Source of the DNA: an uncultured Pelagibacteraceae bacterium
GTDB taxonomy: Bacteria > Pseudomonadota > Alphaproteobacteria > Pelagibacterales > Pelagibacteraceae
Direction of reading: 5' to 3'
Length of the DNA: 38,155 nucleotides
Assembly: GCA_902608305.1 (NCBI GenBank)
Contig: CACLNK010000004.1
Location: 1-38,155 of the forward strand
Positions 10,376-18,923 of this stretch are shown in pieces. Within the stretch, counting starts at the first letter, position 1, and each line of letters opens with the position of its first letter. The position numbers and the translations under genes were made by a program. The notes below the pieces were generated by a model. The model did no database searches and had not been told where the DNA came from. It saw only the letters and a program-made list of their open reading frames with translations.

Positions 10376-10717
10376 ATGAATCTTACATATGCATATACGT
10401 TTTTGTTTTTGGCAATTGTTTTTGAGGTATTGGCCACAAGTTTTTTAAAGGACACTTATGGTTTTACTAGGCTTTATCCTTCATTAATAGTTGTAACTGC
10501 TTTGTGCATTTGTCTTTTTCTTATGTCGCATGTAATGAAACTTATTCCAGTAGGAATAGTTTATGCTACTTGGGCGGGATTAGGGATTGTGGGCATAACA
10601 ATTATTGCAGTTATAAAATATAAGCAAATCCCCAATATACCAACTATTATAGGACTTTCACTTATAGTTGTTGGAGTTATCATTGTTCATTTAATGAATG
10701 ATATAAAAGTAGATTAA
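10376..10717 (+). CDS. Small multidrug resistance (SMR/EmrE-like) transporter
   Basis: Four TM segments; AIVFEVLATSFLK (conserved Glu), IPVGIVYATWAGLGIVGI. Confidence 0.92.
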   Translation: MNLTYAYTFLFLAIVFEVLATSFLKDTYGFTRLYPSLIVVTALCICLFLMSHVMKLIPVGIVYATWAGLGIVGITIIAVIKYKQIPNIPTIIGLSLIVVGVIIVHLMNDIKVD

Positions 10718-10721
10718 TTAA

Positions 10722-11189
10722 TTATTTTTTAAGTTTATTTGAGAACTTTAAATTATCAGATTTAAACTGAGATTTATTTTTATTAATAAACTCATCTATA
10801 ATAATTTTTTTTTCTTTTTCAATTTCAGCAACTTTTCTAATATTTAAGTCGATATATAGAGACAAAACTTCTGTAGTTGCCGAAAGTGTATTTTTGGCTT
10901 TGTCATACATTTCTAATTTATAGTGTAATCTTTTATTATCATGGTCAAAGTGGGAAAGGTAAACATCAACCAGATCTCCTTCTTTAACTTCTTGATTATA
11001 AGTTGTATGAGTTTCTACTACCATTGTGCTTTTTTTTGTTGTTTTGGCAGAGTGTTCACCCATCTTAAATTTTGATAAAATTACTTCAGCACCTAAATCA
11101 AAAACCAGAATATAGTAAGACAGATTCATATGATTATTATAATCAGTCCATTCTTTAATTATTTTTTTGGTAGTGAGCAGAACTGACAT
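10722..11189 (-). CDS. Acyl-CoA thioesterase-like (hot-dog fold) protein
   Basis: EWTDYNNHMNLSYYILVFDLGAEVIL; VVETHTTYNQEVKEGDLVDVYLSHFDHDNKRLHYKLEMYD. Confidence 0.82.
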   Translation of the reverse strand: MSVLLTTKKIIKEWTDYNNHMNLSYYILVFDLGAEVILSKFKMGEHSAKTTKKSTMVVETHTTYNQEVKEGDLVDVYLSHFDHDNKRLHYKLEMYDKAKNTLSATTEVLSLYIDLNIRKVAEIEKEKKIIIDEFINKNKSQFKSDNLKFSNKLKK

Positions 11190-11191
11190 TT

Positions 11192-11830
11192 CTATTTTAC
11201 TTCTGATAGAATTTGTTCTGATAGTTGTTTAATTTCCTCTATAGCAACACTTTTTTTTTGTTTTTCAACGGCAGTTTTACCTTCACCCATAGAAGCAGCA
11301 TAAATTTGACGATGCCCAATTATTGTTTTAGTAGATAAAATATCTAAGCTCTTAATAAAATCTTTTGTTTTACTAATAAGTTTAGATCTTTGATTAGCTC
11401 TATTGATTTGTATTAAAATTTTTTTATTTGCTTTTTTTGCTATATCTACGATTGCACCTGTTGCCCAAAAATCAACGTGTGAAGCTGCCATTGGAATTAA
11501 AACTAGATCTGCTGCCTCAATAGATGGGCGTGCATCAGATTCTATTTTTGGAGGAGTGTCTATAATTACGATATCATGATCTTTTTTTAATGTTTTTGAC
11601 TCATACTGTGCCCCCCACAGACTAGCAGTTTTAAAAGTTAAATGTCCGTTTGAAAGCTTCTTTTCCGATCGTATCATAAACCATTGTCCTAGGCTTCCCT
11701 GTGGATCAGTATCAATAATAGCAATTTTTAAGTTATGGTATTTTATAAAAGCAAGAGCTAAATGCACCGCAAGAGTTGTTTTTCCAGTCCCTCCTTTTTG
11801 TTGTGCAATAGTTATGACTTTTGAAAGCAT
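11192..11830 (-). CDS. ParA/MinD-family ATPase
   Basis: AQQKGGTGKTTLAVHLALAF deviant Walker A; IIDTDPQGSLGQW; IVIIDTPP; no ParB partner seen in the window. Confidence 0.88.
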   Translation of the reverse strand: MLSKVITIAQQKGGTGKTTLAVHLALAFIKYHNLKIAIIDTDPQGSLGQWFMIRSEKKLSNGHLTFKTASLWGAQYESKTLKKDHDIVIIDTPPKIESDARPSIEAADLVLIPMAASHVDFWATGAIVDIAKKANKKILIQINRANQRSKLISKTKDFIKSLDILSTKTIIGHRQIYAASMGEGKTAVEKQKKSVAIEEIKQLSEQILSEVK

Positions 11831-12141
11831 TTGGACATAATATAGTTAATAAATGTTCAACGGAATAAAATTTTAGAATTATAAACAAGCTATTAATTTT
11901 TTATTATTTGAATCGGGATGAAAATTTTCTATTACAGATTGAATTTAAATTAAATCTAGTATGGATTGTATTTAAGAAAAATTAATTTTTTTTGTAAATT
12001 AATATTTTTTTGTCAAAAATCTGCTTCTATAAAATATATATAAAAAATTTAAATTGATTTAGATTGATTTGTGAGAAGATCTGAACTTAAATAGCAAGAA
12101 TTATTAAAAATAATTTTAAAAAAGAGGGTGAGAAGGGGTTC
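11831..12141. promoter_or_regulatory. Divergent intergenic region (ParA/rhodopsin), likely promoter of the rhodopsin-led operon
   Basis: About 310 bp noncoding AT-rich gap between divergent genes; contains a 22-bp imperfect palindrome at 11936-11957. Confidence 0.5.
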
Positions 12142-12840
12142 ATGAACAAATTATTGCTGCCACAGGACGTAGTCGGAGGATCTTTCTGGTTAATTTCGGT
12201 TGCAATGATAGGAGCGGCTATATTTTTCTTCCTTGAAAGAGGTCGGCTATCAAGTAGATGGGGCACAGCTATGAATTTAGTGGGTGTTATAGCTCTAATG
12301 TCCTCTATACATTACTTCTACGCTAAGAATTTATGGGTTTTGAACGGACAGGCACCTACAGCATTAAGATATATTGATTGGATTTTAACTTTTCCACTTA
12401 CAATATTGACTTTTTATGTAATGCTTAGATCAGTTACTGACGTTAAACGAGGAATGTTCTGGCGTTTGCTAGTTGGAACGCTTGTTTGGGTCATAGCACA
12501 ACTATTAGGAGCTTATGGATACATGAGTGTTACTTTAGGATTTCTAGTAGGTATAGTTGGTTGGCTTTATATTATTGGTGAGCTGTATATGGGCGATGCA
12601 GGTAGAAGCAATGCATCCTGCAATAATGAGAGCGTTCAAATGGCATTTTTTGCAAACAGACTAATAATAACCATAGGTTTTTCGATTTATCATATTGGAT
12701 ACTTTATTGAACACTTAGCTGGAGGAGCAAATCTTAACAGTTTAAACATAATTTACAATTTGGCCGACCTATTAAACAAAATTATTTTTGGGATGATAAT
12801 TTATAGTGCGGCTTTACAAGACACTAGGAAAGGGGCTTGA
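12142..12840 (+). CDS. Microbial (type I) rhodopsin, atypical proteorhodopsin-like, D-T-T motif
   Basis: Seven TM segments; helix C RYIDWILTFPLTILTFY, helix G YNLADLLNKIIFG with retinal Lys (residue 213); His in helix B (SIHYFY). Confidence 0.93.
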   Translation: MNKLLLPQDVVGGSFWLISVAMIGAAIFFFLERGRLSSRWGTAMNLVGVIALMSSIHYFYAKNLWVLNGQAPTALRYIDWILTFPLTILTFYVMLRSVTDVKRGMFWRLLVGTLVWVIAQLLGAYGYMSVTLGFLVGIVGWLYIIGELYMGDAGRSNASCNNESVQMAFFANRLIITIGFSIYHIGYFIEHLAGGANLNSLNIIYNLADLLNKIIFGMIIYSAALQDTRKGA

Positions 12841-12858
12841 ATTAAGGAGGGATAATTT

Positions 12859-14829
12859 ATGACTAAAGGAGCAGATATAATAGCAGCAATAATTTTACTG
12901 GCACTTGCAATAGCAATTATAGTTTATTTATTGCATTGGCTATATAGAAGATCATCAAAAGAAGTTTCATTTGTACGTACAGGGATGCTTGGTGAAAAGG
13001 TTGTGATATCGGGAGGCGCATTTGTTTTACCTATAATTCACAACATTACTCAAGTTGGAATGCGTACTTTAAGCATAACTATTAAAAGAGGCGGAGATAA
13101 ATCATTAATAACAAAAGATAGAATGAGAGCTGAGCTAGTAACAGAATTTTTTACAAAAGTTCCACCTGATACAAGAGCTGTAGCAACCGCTGCACAAACT
13201 TTAGGTAACAGAACTCTTGACCCTGAACATTTAAGAGAAGTAGTTCAAGGACGTTTTGCAGATGCACTTGGGGAAGTTGCTGCAAAAATGACATTAGATG
13301 AAATACAAGAAAACCGGGGACAATTTGTAAAAGAAGTTACAAAAATCGCAGACGCATCAATAGGTCACACGGGATTAGCATTAGAAACTGTTTCTATAAT
13401 ATCATTGGATCAAACTCCAATTGAACAATTTAATCCTGCAAATACTTTTGACTCTCAAGGTTTAACGCAATTAACAGAACAAATTGAGTCAAGAAAGAAA
13501 AAAAGAAACGATATTACACAAGATACGAAAATTTCAATTGAAAATAAAAACTTGGAAACTATTCAAAAAGAATTGGAAATTAAAAAAAATGAAGAATTTT
13601 CAAGATACCAACAAGAGAGAGAAGTTGCTATTCAAAAGTCAAAAGAAAGAACAGAGACTATAAAACAAAGAGCAGAAAAAGACCGCGAAGCTGAAGAAGC
13701 TGAAATAACAAGCCAAGAACAAATTGAAGTTGCAAAAATTTCTCAAAATCAAGTTATTGAAGTTGAAAAGAAATTAACAGAAACAAGACTGATCGAAGAA
13801 ATTGAAAAACGAAGAAAAGAACAAAATGAGTTAGAAAAAAATGCGGCTTATGAAATAAGACAAAAAGATCTAGAAACTGAAGTTAAAATTTTGAACCTAG
13901 ATAAAGAAAGTGAGTATGCGCGCTTAGAAAAACAAAGATTAGTTGATATAAAACGTGCGCAAGAAAAAGCTGCTATAATTAAAGAACAATCTGAAAGACA
14001 AAAAGATGCTGAGGAAGCACAAATAATTTCTGAACAAGAAATTAAAAATGCTAAAATTGCTCAGCAAAGAAATATAGATTCTCACAGAATTGAGACAGAA
14101 AGAGAAGTGAGACTTCTTGATATAGAAAAAGCGAAGAGATTAAGCATAGAGGAACACCAAAAAAATCTTGAAGTAATTAATAAATCAAAACAAGTTTTAA
14201 AATCTAAAGCTGAAGAAGAATCTACAAGAGCTAGAGCAATAGAGGCTGAAGAAAAAGCTAACTCAGCTAGATACGTTGAAAAAGCCCAAGGGATTAAGAA
14301 AGTTGATGTTATTACTGCAGCTTCAAAAGCTGAGCAGGATAAATACTCAACTATGGCAGCAAAATTAAGATATGAGATAGATGCTGCCGGCAAAGAAGCA
14401 TTGAATGCTGCTGAAAACTTAAGAAGTGATGCAAGCAGAAGAAGCGCCTTAAGATTAAAACTTGCTGAAAAAATTGAAGGAATCATTAGAGAAAGTGTTA
14501 AACCGATGGCAAATATTGGAGATATTAAAATTGTTGATGTTAACGGTTTACCTGGTTTTAGTGGAACTTCTGGTTCAGGAAGCAGTGGCGAAACATTAAC
14601 TACAGGGGGATCTGGAAGAAGTGGCAATTTAGCTGACAATGTTGTTAGTTCTGCGCTACGTTATAGAGCACATCAACCATTTCTAGATAGTTTGCTTAAA
14701 GAAATTGGAATGGCTCCAGGCGAAATAAGCAATATCAGAAATATTCTTGGTGATTATGAAAATCCAAAAAAAGATTATCATATGAACTTTGATAAAGATC
14801 CAACCAAGGGAACCAAAAGTTCTAAGTAA
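12859..14829 (+). CDS. Flotillin-like (YqiK/SPFH-band 7) membrane protein
   Basis: N-terminal TM, GGAFVLPIIHNITQVGMRTLSITI...LREVVQGRFADALGEVAAKMTLDEIQENRGQFVKEV, long Glu/Lys-rich coiled coil, C-terminal Gly/Ser linker; RBS aaggaggg. Confidence 0.9.
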   Translation: MTKGADIIAAIILLALAIAIIVYLLHWLYRRSSKEVSFVRTGMLGEKVVISGGAFVLPIIHNITQVGMRTLSITIKRGGDKSLITKDRMRAELVTEFFTKVPPDTRAVATAAQTLGNRTLDPEHLREVVQGRFADALGEVAAKMTLDEIQENRGQFVKEVTKIADASIGHTGLALETVSIISLDQTPIEQFNPANTFDSQGLTQLTEQIESRKKKRNDITQDTKISIENKNLETIQKELEIKKNEEFSRYQQEREVAIQKSKERTETIKQRAEKDREAEEAEITSQEQIEVAKISQNQVIEVEKKLTETRLIEEIEKRRKEQNELEKNAAYEIRQKDLETEVKILNLDKESEYARLEKQRLVDIKRAQEKAAIIKEQSERQKDAEEAQIISEQEIKNAKIAQQRNIDSHRIETEREVRLLDIEKAKRLSIEEHQKNLEVINKSKQVLKSKAEEESTRARAIEAEEKANSARYVEKAQGIKKVDVITAASKAEQDKYSTMAAKLRYEIDAAGKEALNAAENLRSDASRRSALRLKLAEKIEGIIRESVKPMANIGDIKIVDVNGLPGFSGTSGSGSSGETLTTGGSGRSGNLADNVVSSALRYRAHQPFLDSLLKEIGMAPGEISNIRNILGDYENPKKDYHMNFDKDPTKGTKSSK

Positions 14830-14844
14830 CGAAAGTAAAATATT

Positions 14845-15234
14845 ATGAGTAGTGAGTTAGATAATTGGGCAAAGAAATACGAAGACCTTACAAATAGTGA
14901 TGAAACTATTGGAGCAATGGCGAAATATTATTCATGCTCTTTTATGTTTGATATGGAAAAAGCTAAGGTGATTATCGAAATGCACGATGGAAAGGTTAAG
15001 AATATTAATACCAATCCAGGACCTTTAGATGCATACGATTTTGCTCTTCGAGCTTCAGCAAATACTTGGAAAGAATTTAGCCAACCCATGCCAAAGCCTA
15101 TGTATCATGGAATATGGTCAGCTAGTTTTAGAAAAGATTTAAAAATTGAAGGTAACCACTTAATTTTAATGAAAAATTTAAGAAATTTTACTGTTCAGTT
15201 TGAATTACTCAGAAAAACAGGAGTACCGGTTTAA
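14845..15234 (+). CDS. SCP2-like sterol/lipid-binding domain small protein (tentative)
   Basis: Pattern GPLDAYDFALRASANTWKEF...PMYHGIWSASFRKDLKIEGNHLILMKNLRNFTVQFELLR. Confidence 0.5.
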   Translation: MSSELDNWAKKYEDLTNSDETIGAMAKYYSCSFMFDMEKAKVIIEMHDGKVKNINTNPGPLDAYDFALRASANTWKEFSQPMPKPMYHGIWSASFRKDLKIEGNHLILMKNLRNFTVQFELLRKTGVPV

Positions 15235-15265
15235 TGAATTATTTTAAATTAAAAGGAGAATTACA

Positions 15266-16120
15266 ATGGTAAGGCATCATGATGTTGTAGGTCGTTATGT
15301 TACTATTGAAGTTGACGATTGTGAATATAAAGTTTTCTATCTACAAAATGGAAAAGGTATACCGCTAATTTGTCAACATACAGCAGGATGTCACAATCAT
15401 CAGTGGAGAGGTCTTCTTGAAGATAAAGAAATTACTAAAGACTATAATGTTATTGCTTATGACTTGCCAAGACATGGAAAATCAGATCCGCCACACAATA
15501 AAGAATGGTGGAAAGAAGAATATAAGTTAACAGCTGAACATTATTGTAATTTTATCGTGAAGTTATGTGATGCTTTAGGTTTACAAAGACCTATTTTTAT
15601 GGGCTCTTCTTTTGGTGGTAACGTAGCTTTGCAACTAGCTTTGCGTCATCCAAATAAATTTAGAGCAGTTATACCAGTAGAAGCAGCTGATTATGCTCCA
15701 GGATTTTATTTAGATTGGTGGAGACATCCTCACGCAAATGCAGCACAAGTTTGTGCAAGTGGAACATGGGATCTTATGGCACCTCAGTCCCCAGAAAAAG
15801 ATAGATGGTTAACCTGGCATTATTATACTCAAGGCTCAGAAGCATTTAAGGGAGATTTACATTTTTACTCAGTTGATCATGATTTAAGAAAAGAATTAAA
15901 AAATATTGATGGACATAAATGTCCTGTTGTTATGTTAACAGGGACGTATGATTATTTAACACCGCCTGAAGCAACGGAGAATACGGCTCGGCAAATAAAG
16001 GGTGGAGTTTATATTGAAATGACCGACATAGGACATTTTCCAATGAGTGAAAATCATGAAGTCTTTAGAGTTTATTTAATGGAAGCACTAAAAATTATTA
16101 ATGAAAGGACTAATAAATAA
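15266..16120 (+). CDS. Alpha/beta hydrolase
   Basis: MGSSFGGNVALQLALRHP nucleophile elbow, LTGTYDYLTPPE acid, TDIGHFPMSEN His; RBS aaaaggagaa. Confidence 0.9.
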   Translation: MVRHHDVVGRYVTIEVDDCEYKVFYLQNGKGIPLICQHTAGCHNHQWRGLLEDKEITKDYNVIAYDLPRHGKSDPPHNKEWWKEEYKLTAEHYCNFIVKLCDALGLQRPIFMGSSFGGNVALQLALRHPNKFRAVIPVEAADYAPGFYLDWWRHPHANAAQVCASGTWDLMAPQSPEKDRWLTWHYYTQGSEAFKGDLHFYSVDHDLRKELKNIDGHKCPVVMLTGTYDYLTPPEATENTARQIKGGVYIEMTDIGHFPMSENHEVFRVYLMEALKIINERTNK

Positions 16121-16123
16121 TTT

Positions 16124-16543
16124 ATGACTAAGGATAAAACTGGAGTACAACTGAATCAAGGTCATACAAGTACAGATGACTATATAACGAGGAAATATGT
16201 TCTTCCTTTATTAAGAGATGAAAAAATGAGAAATAAATTAATAGAAGAACATAGAGCGTGCCCCGTAGGAAAAGCGCCTGCTCTTCATAAAGGTCAGCCA
16301 GGAGTTGAGCATAGTAAAGAATTAAGAACTGTTTTAGATAAACTAAGAAGACAACCAATGGCGGTAAAAAAATATATAACAGTATGCAAAAAAGATTTTG
16401 AAGATTATAGAATAGGTATTGTCAGTGGAGTAAGAGGCCAACCAGTTAAAATTTTAGAAGAGTCTTTTTCGTCAGAAGAAGCTTGTGAACATGCTATTTT
16501 TTTAAAGAGAGTTGTAGAACTATTAGAAAGGTATGCAGAGTGA
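16124..16543 (+). CDS. N,N-dimethylformamidase small (alpha) subunit-like protein
   Basis: EHRACPVGKAP...LRRQPMAVKKYITVCKKDFEDYRIGIVSGVRGQPVKILEESFSSEEACEHAIFLKRV resembles recalled DmfA1; directly upstream of the large subunit. Confidence 0.68.
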   Translation: MTKDKTGVQLNQGHTSTDDYITRKYVLPLLRDEKMRNKLIEEHRACPVGKAPALHKGQPGVEHSKELRTVLDKLRRQPMAVKKYITVCKKDFEDYRIGIVSGVRGQPVKILEESFSSEEACEHAIFLKRVVELLERYAE

Positions 16544-16565
16544 TTAATATTTTTAAAAGGTTAAT

Positions 16566-18923
16566 ATGTTAAGAATTACTGGCTATAGCGACAAATACTC
16601 AGCTTTTCCCAGAGAAAAAGTTAAGTTTTATGTTAATGCAGAAAAAAAAGAAAATTATGAAGTTCAAATTGTTAGATTAATTCATGGAGATACAAATCCA
16701 GAAGGTCCTGGTTATAAAGAAGAAGAAATTGGAGCACCATGTAATAAAACATATCAGGGAAGAAACCAAAGAATTCACGGCGGATCTTATGTTGTTATTC
16801 CACAAGATCAAAGATTAAATACTACTAGTTTTACATTACAAGCATATATATTTCCAACCACACCTGACAAAGGACGACAAGGACTTTTAACTAAATGGAA
16901 CGAAAAAACTAAAAGTGGATACGGACTTTTTATAGACGAAAATGCATGCCTTTCAGTAGCGATAGGAGACGGAGCTGGACAAGTTATGAACTTGTCTAGT
17001 GAAAAAAAATTAATGAGAAAAGTTTGGTATCTTGTAGCTGCGAGTTATGATGCTGAGACAGGTAAAGTTAAATTGTATCAAGAACCATGTGTAACGCCAA
17101 CTAATGGTGGACTAGGTATGTCATTACTTCATCCTGCAGATGAAACAACATCTTTTGTAGAAGCAACTAATAATTTAAAACCAAGAGCAAATGATGCACC
17201 TTTTTTAATGGCAGCATGCACTTTAAATGATCGTTCTGGAAGACATATTCAAGGAGCACATTACAAAGAAGCAATAGAGCCAGTTGAATTACCAGAACAA
17301 ACTTTAACTTATAACGGTAAGATTGATAGACCAAGATTAAGCAAGAAAGCATTGTCAAAAGCAGAAATTGAGTCTTTAGCTAGAGGGTATGGTGGATGTA
17401 CTTCAGAGTTAAGATCTGAAGTTATTGGTGCTTGGGATTTTCATTCAAATATAACCACAAATATAGCATCAACTTATATAGTTGACACAACTTCAAATCA
17501 TTTAAATGGTTTTATAATTAATTTACCATGCAGAGGAATGACAGGTTATAATTGGACAGCTGATGAAATGGTCTATCATCACAAACCGGAAGAGTATGGA
17601 GCCATACATTTTCATGATGATGATATTGACGATGCAAGATGGGAAGTAGATTTCACTTATGAAGTGCCAGATTTAATTAAGAGCGGAGTATATGCTGCAA
17701 GATTAAGAATTAATGGCGAAGATTCATCTGAAACAGAAGATTTCATTCCATTTGTAATAAAACCTCCAAAAGGAAAAACAACTTCAAAACTTTTATTTGT
17801 TCTTCCTTCAAATAGTTATATGGCTTATTCAAATGATAACCTAGGAACAAATTCAGTAGTTGCACAATTACTAGCAGGTAAGGTACCAGTAATGTCAGCA
17901 TCAGATTTATATTTAAACGAACATAGAGAATACGGATTATCAACTTATTCTCAACACTCAGATGGAAGTGGAGTAGCTATTTCATCAAGATTAAGACCAA
18001 TACTTAATATGAGACCAAAATATAGACATTGGTTGTCACCTTCGTTATGGCAGCTAAATGCAGACCTTCACTTGACAGATTGGTTAGAAGAAAAAAATTT
18101 AGATTTTGATGTTGTAACAGATGAAGATTTGCACATAGAGGGCGTTGACATGTTAAATCGTTATAGATGTGTGTTGACCGGTTCGCATCCTGAATATAGT
18201 TCAGAAAAAATGCTTGCAGCATATGAGTCATATCAATTGAATGGTGGAAGATGGATATACCTAGGCTCAGATGGTTTTTATTGGATTAGTGAATATCATC
18301 CAGATAACCCAAATATTATAGAAGTTAGAAAAGGAGAAGCTGGAACAAGAGCTTGGACAGCAAATCCTGGAGAATATAACAATGCTTTTGATGGAAAATA
18401 TGGTGGAATGTGGAGAGCTCGTGGAAGAATACCATCAAAAGTATGTGGACTAACTTTTACAGCTTATGGATTTGACGTTTCTTCTTACTATAGAAGAGAA
18501 CCTGATAGTAAGAGACCAGAATGTTCATGGATTTTTGAAGGTGTGGGAGACGATGAAGTAATTGGAGATTTTGGTTTAGTAGGAGGTGGTGCTGCTGGTC
18601 TAGAATTAGACAGATATGATCTAGAATTTGGAACACCACACAATGCTTATTTATTAGCAAGATCAGAAAATCATACGAACCTAATGCTACAAGTTAATGA
18701 AGAAATTCACTTCTCAGTTAGAGGTTATTATGGTGGAGGAACTGAGAACCCAATGGTTAGAGCCGATATGATTTATTATAAAACACCAAATGATGGCGCT
18801 TTATTTGCACCAGGATCGCTTTCATGGTGTGGAAGTTTGTCTTACAACGAATATAACAATAATGTTTCTAAGATTTTAGAAAATGCTATTAGAGGATTTT
18901 TAAAAGAAGGACCTTTGCCATAA
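16566..18923 (+). CDS. N,N-dimethylformamidase large (beta) subunit-like protein with embedded LamG domain
   Basis: LRITGYSDKYSAFPREKVKFYVN...VQIVRLIHGDTNPEGPGYKEEE; LamG-like segment SFTLQAYIFPTTPDKGRQGLLTKW; LPSNSYMAYSN, TGSHPEYSSEKM, GGRWIYLGSDGFYW. Confidence 0.82.
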   Translation: MLRITGYSDKYSAFPREKVKFYVNAEKKENYEVQIVRLIHGDTNPEGPGYKEEEIGAPCNKTYQGRNQRIHGGSYVVIPQDQRLNTTSFTLQAYIFPTTPDKGRQGLLTKWNEKTKSGYGLFIDENACLSVAIGDGAGQVMNLSSEKKLMRKVWYLVAASYDAETGKVKLYQEPCVTPTNGGLGMSLLHPADETTSFVEATNNLKPRANDAPFLMAACTLNDRSGRHIQGAHYKEAIEPVELPEQTLTYNGKIDRPRLSKKALSKAEIESLARGYGGCTSELRSEVIGAWDFHSNITTNIASTYIVDTTSNHLNGFIINLPCRGMTGYNWTADEMVYHHKPEEYGAIHFHDDDIDDARWEVDFTYEVPDLIKSGVYAARLRINGEDSSETEDFIPFVIKPPKGKTTSKLLFVLPSNSYMAYSNDNLGTNSVVAQLLAGKVPVMSASDLYLNEHREYGLSTYSQHSDGSGVAISSRLRPILNMRPKYRHWLSPSLWQLNADLHLTDWLEEKNLDFDVVTDEDLHIEGVDMLNRYRCVLTGSHPEYSSEKMLAAYESYQLNGGRWIYLGSDGFYWISEYHPDNPNIIEVRKGEAGTRAWTANPGEYNNAFDGKYGGMWRARGRIPSKVCGLTFTAYGFDVSSYYRREPDSKRPECSWIFEGVGDDEVIGDFGLVGGGAAGLELDRYDLEFGTPHNAYLLARSENHTNLMLQVNEEIHFSVRGYYGGGTENPMVRADMIYYKTPNDGALFAPGSLSWCGSLSYNEYNNNVSKILENAIRGFLKEGPLP

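Noticed and set aside
11192-11830. ParA gene as a sign of a plasmid or partition locus
   Set aside because: No ParB, parS-like repeats or replication gene seen; orphan ParA-like ATPases are common in chromosomes.
11881-12120. AT-rich runs upstream of the rhodopsin as an ncRNA or riboswitch
   Set aside because: No stable GC-containing stem found by eye; AT-rich simple sequence is expected in this genome.
12142-12840. Rhodopsin as a sodium or chloride pump
   Set aside because: Motif positions read D-T-T, not NDQ or NTQ; no sequence support for those pump classes.
14082-14639. 185-aa minus-strand ORF antisense to the flotillin
   Set aside because: Shadow ORF opposite a long coiled-coil gene; composition mirrors the sense codons and no family is recognisable.
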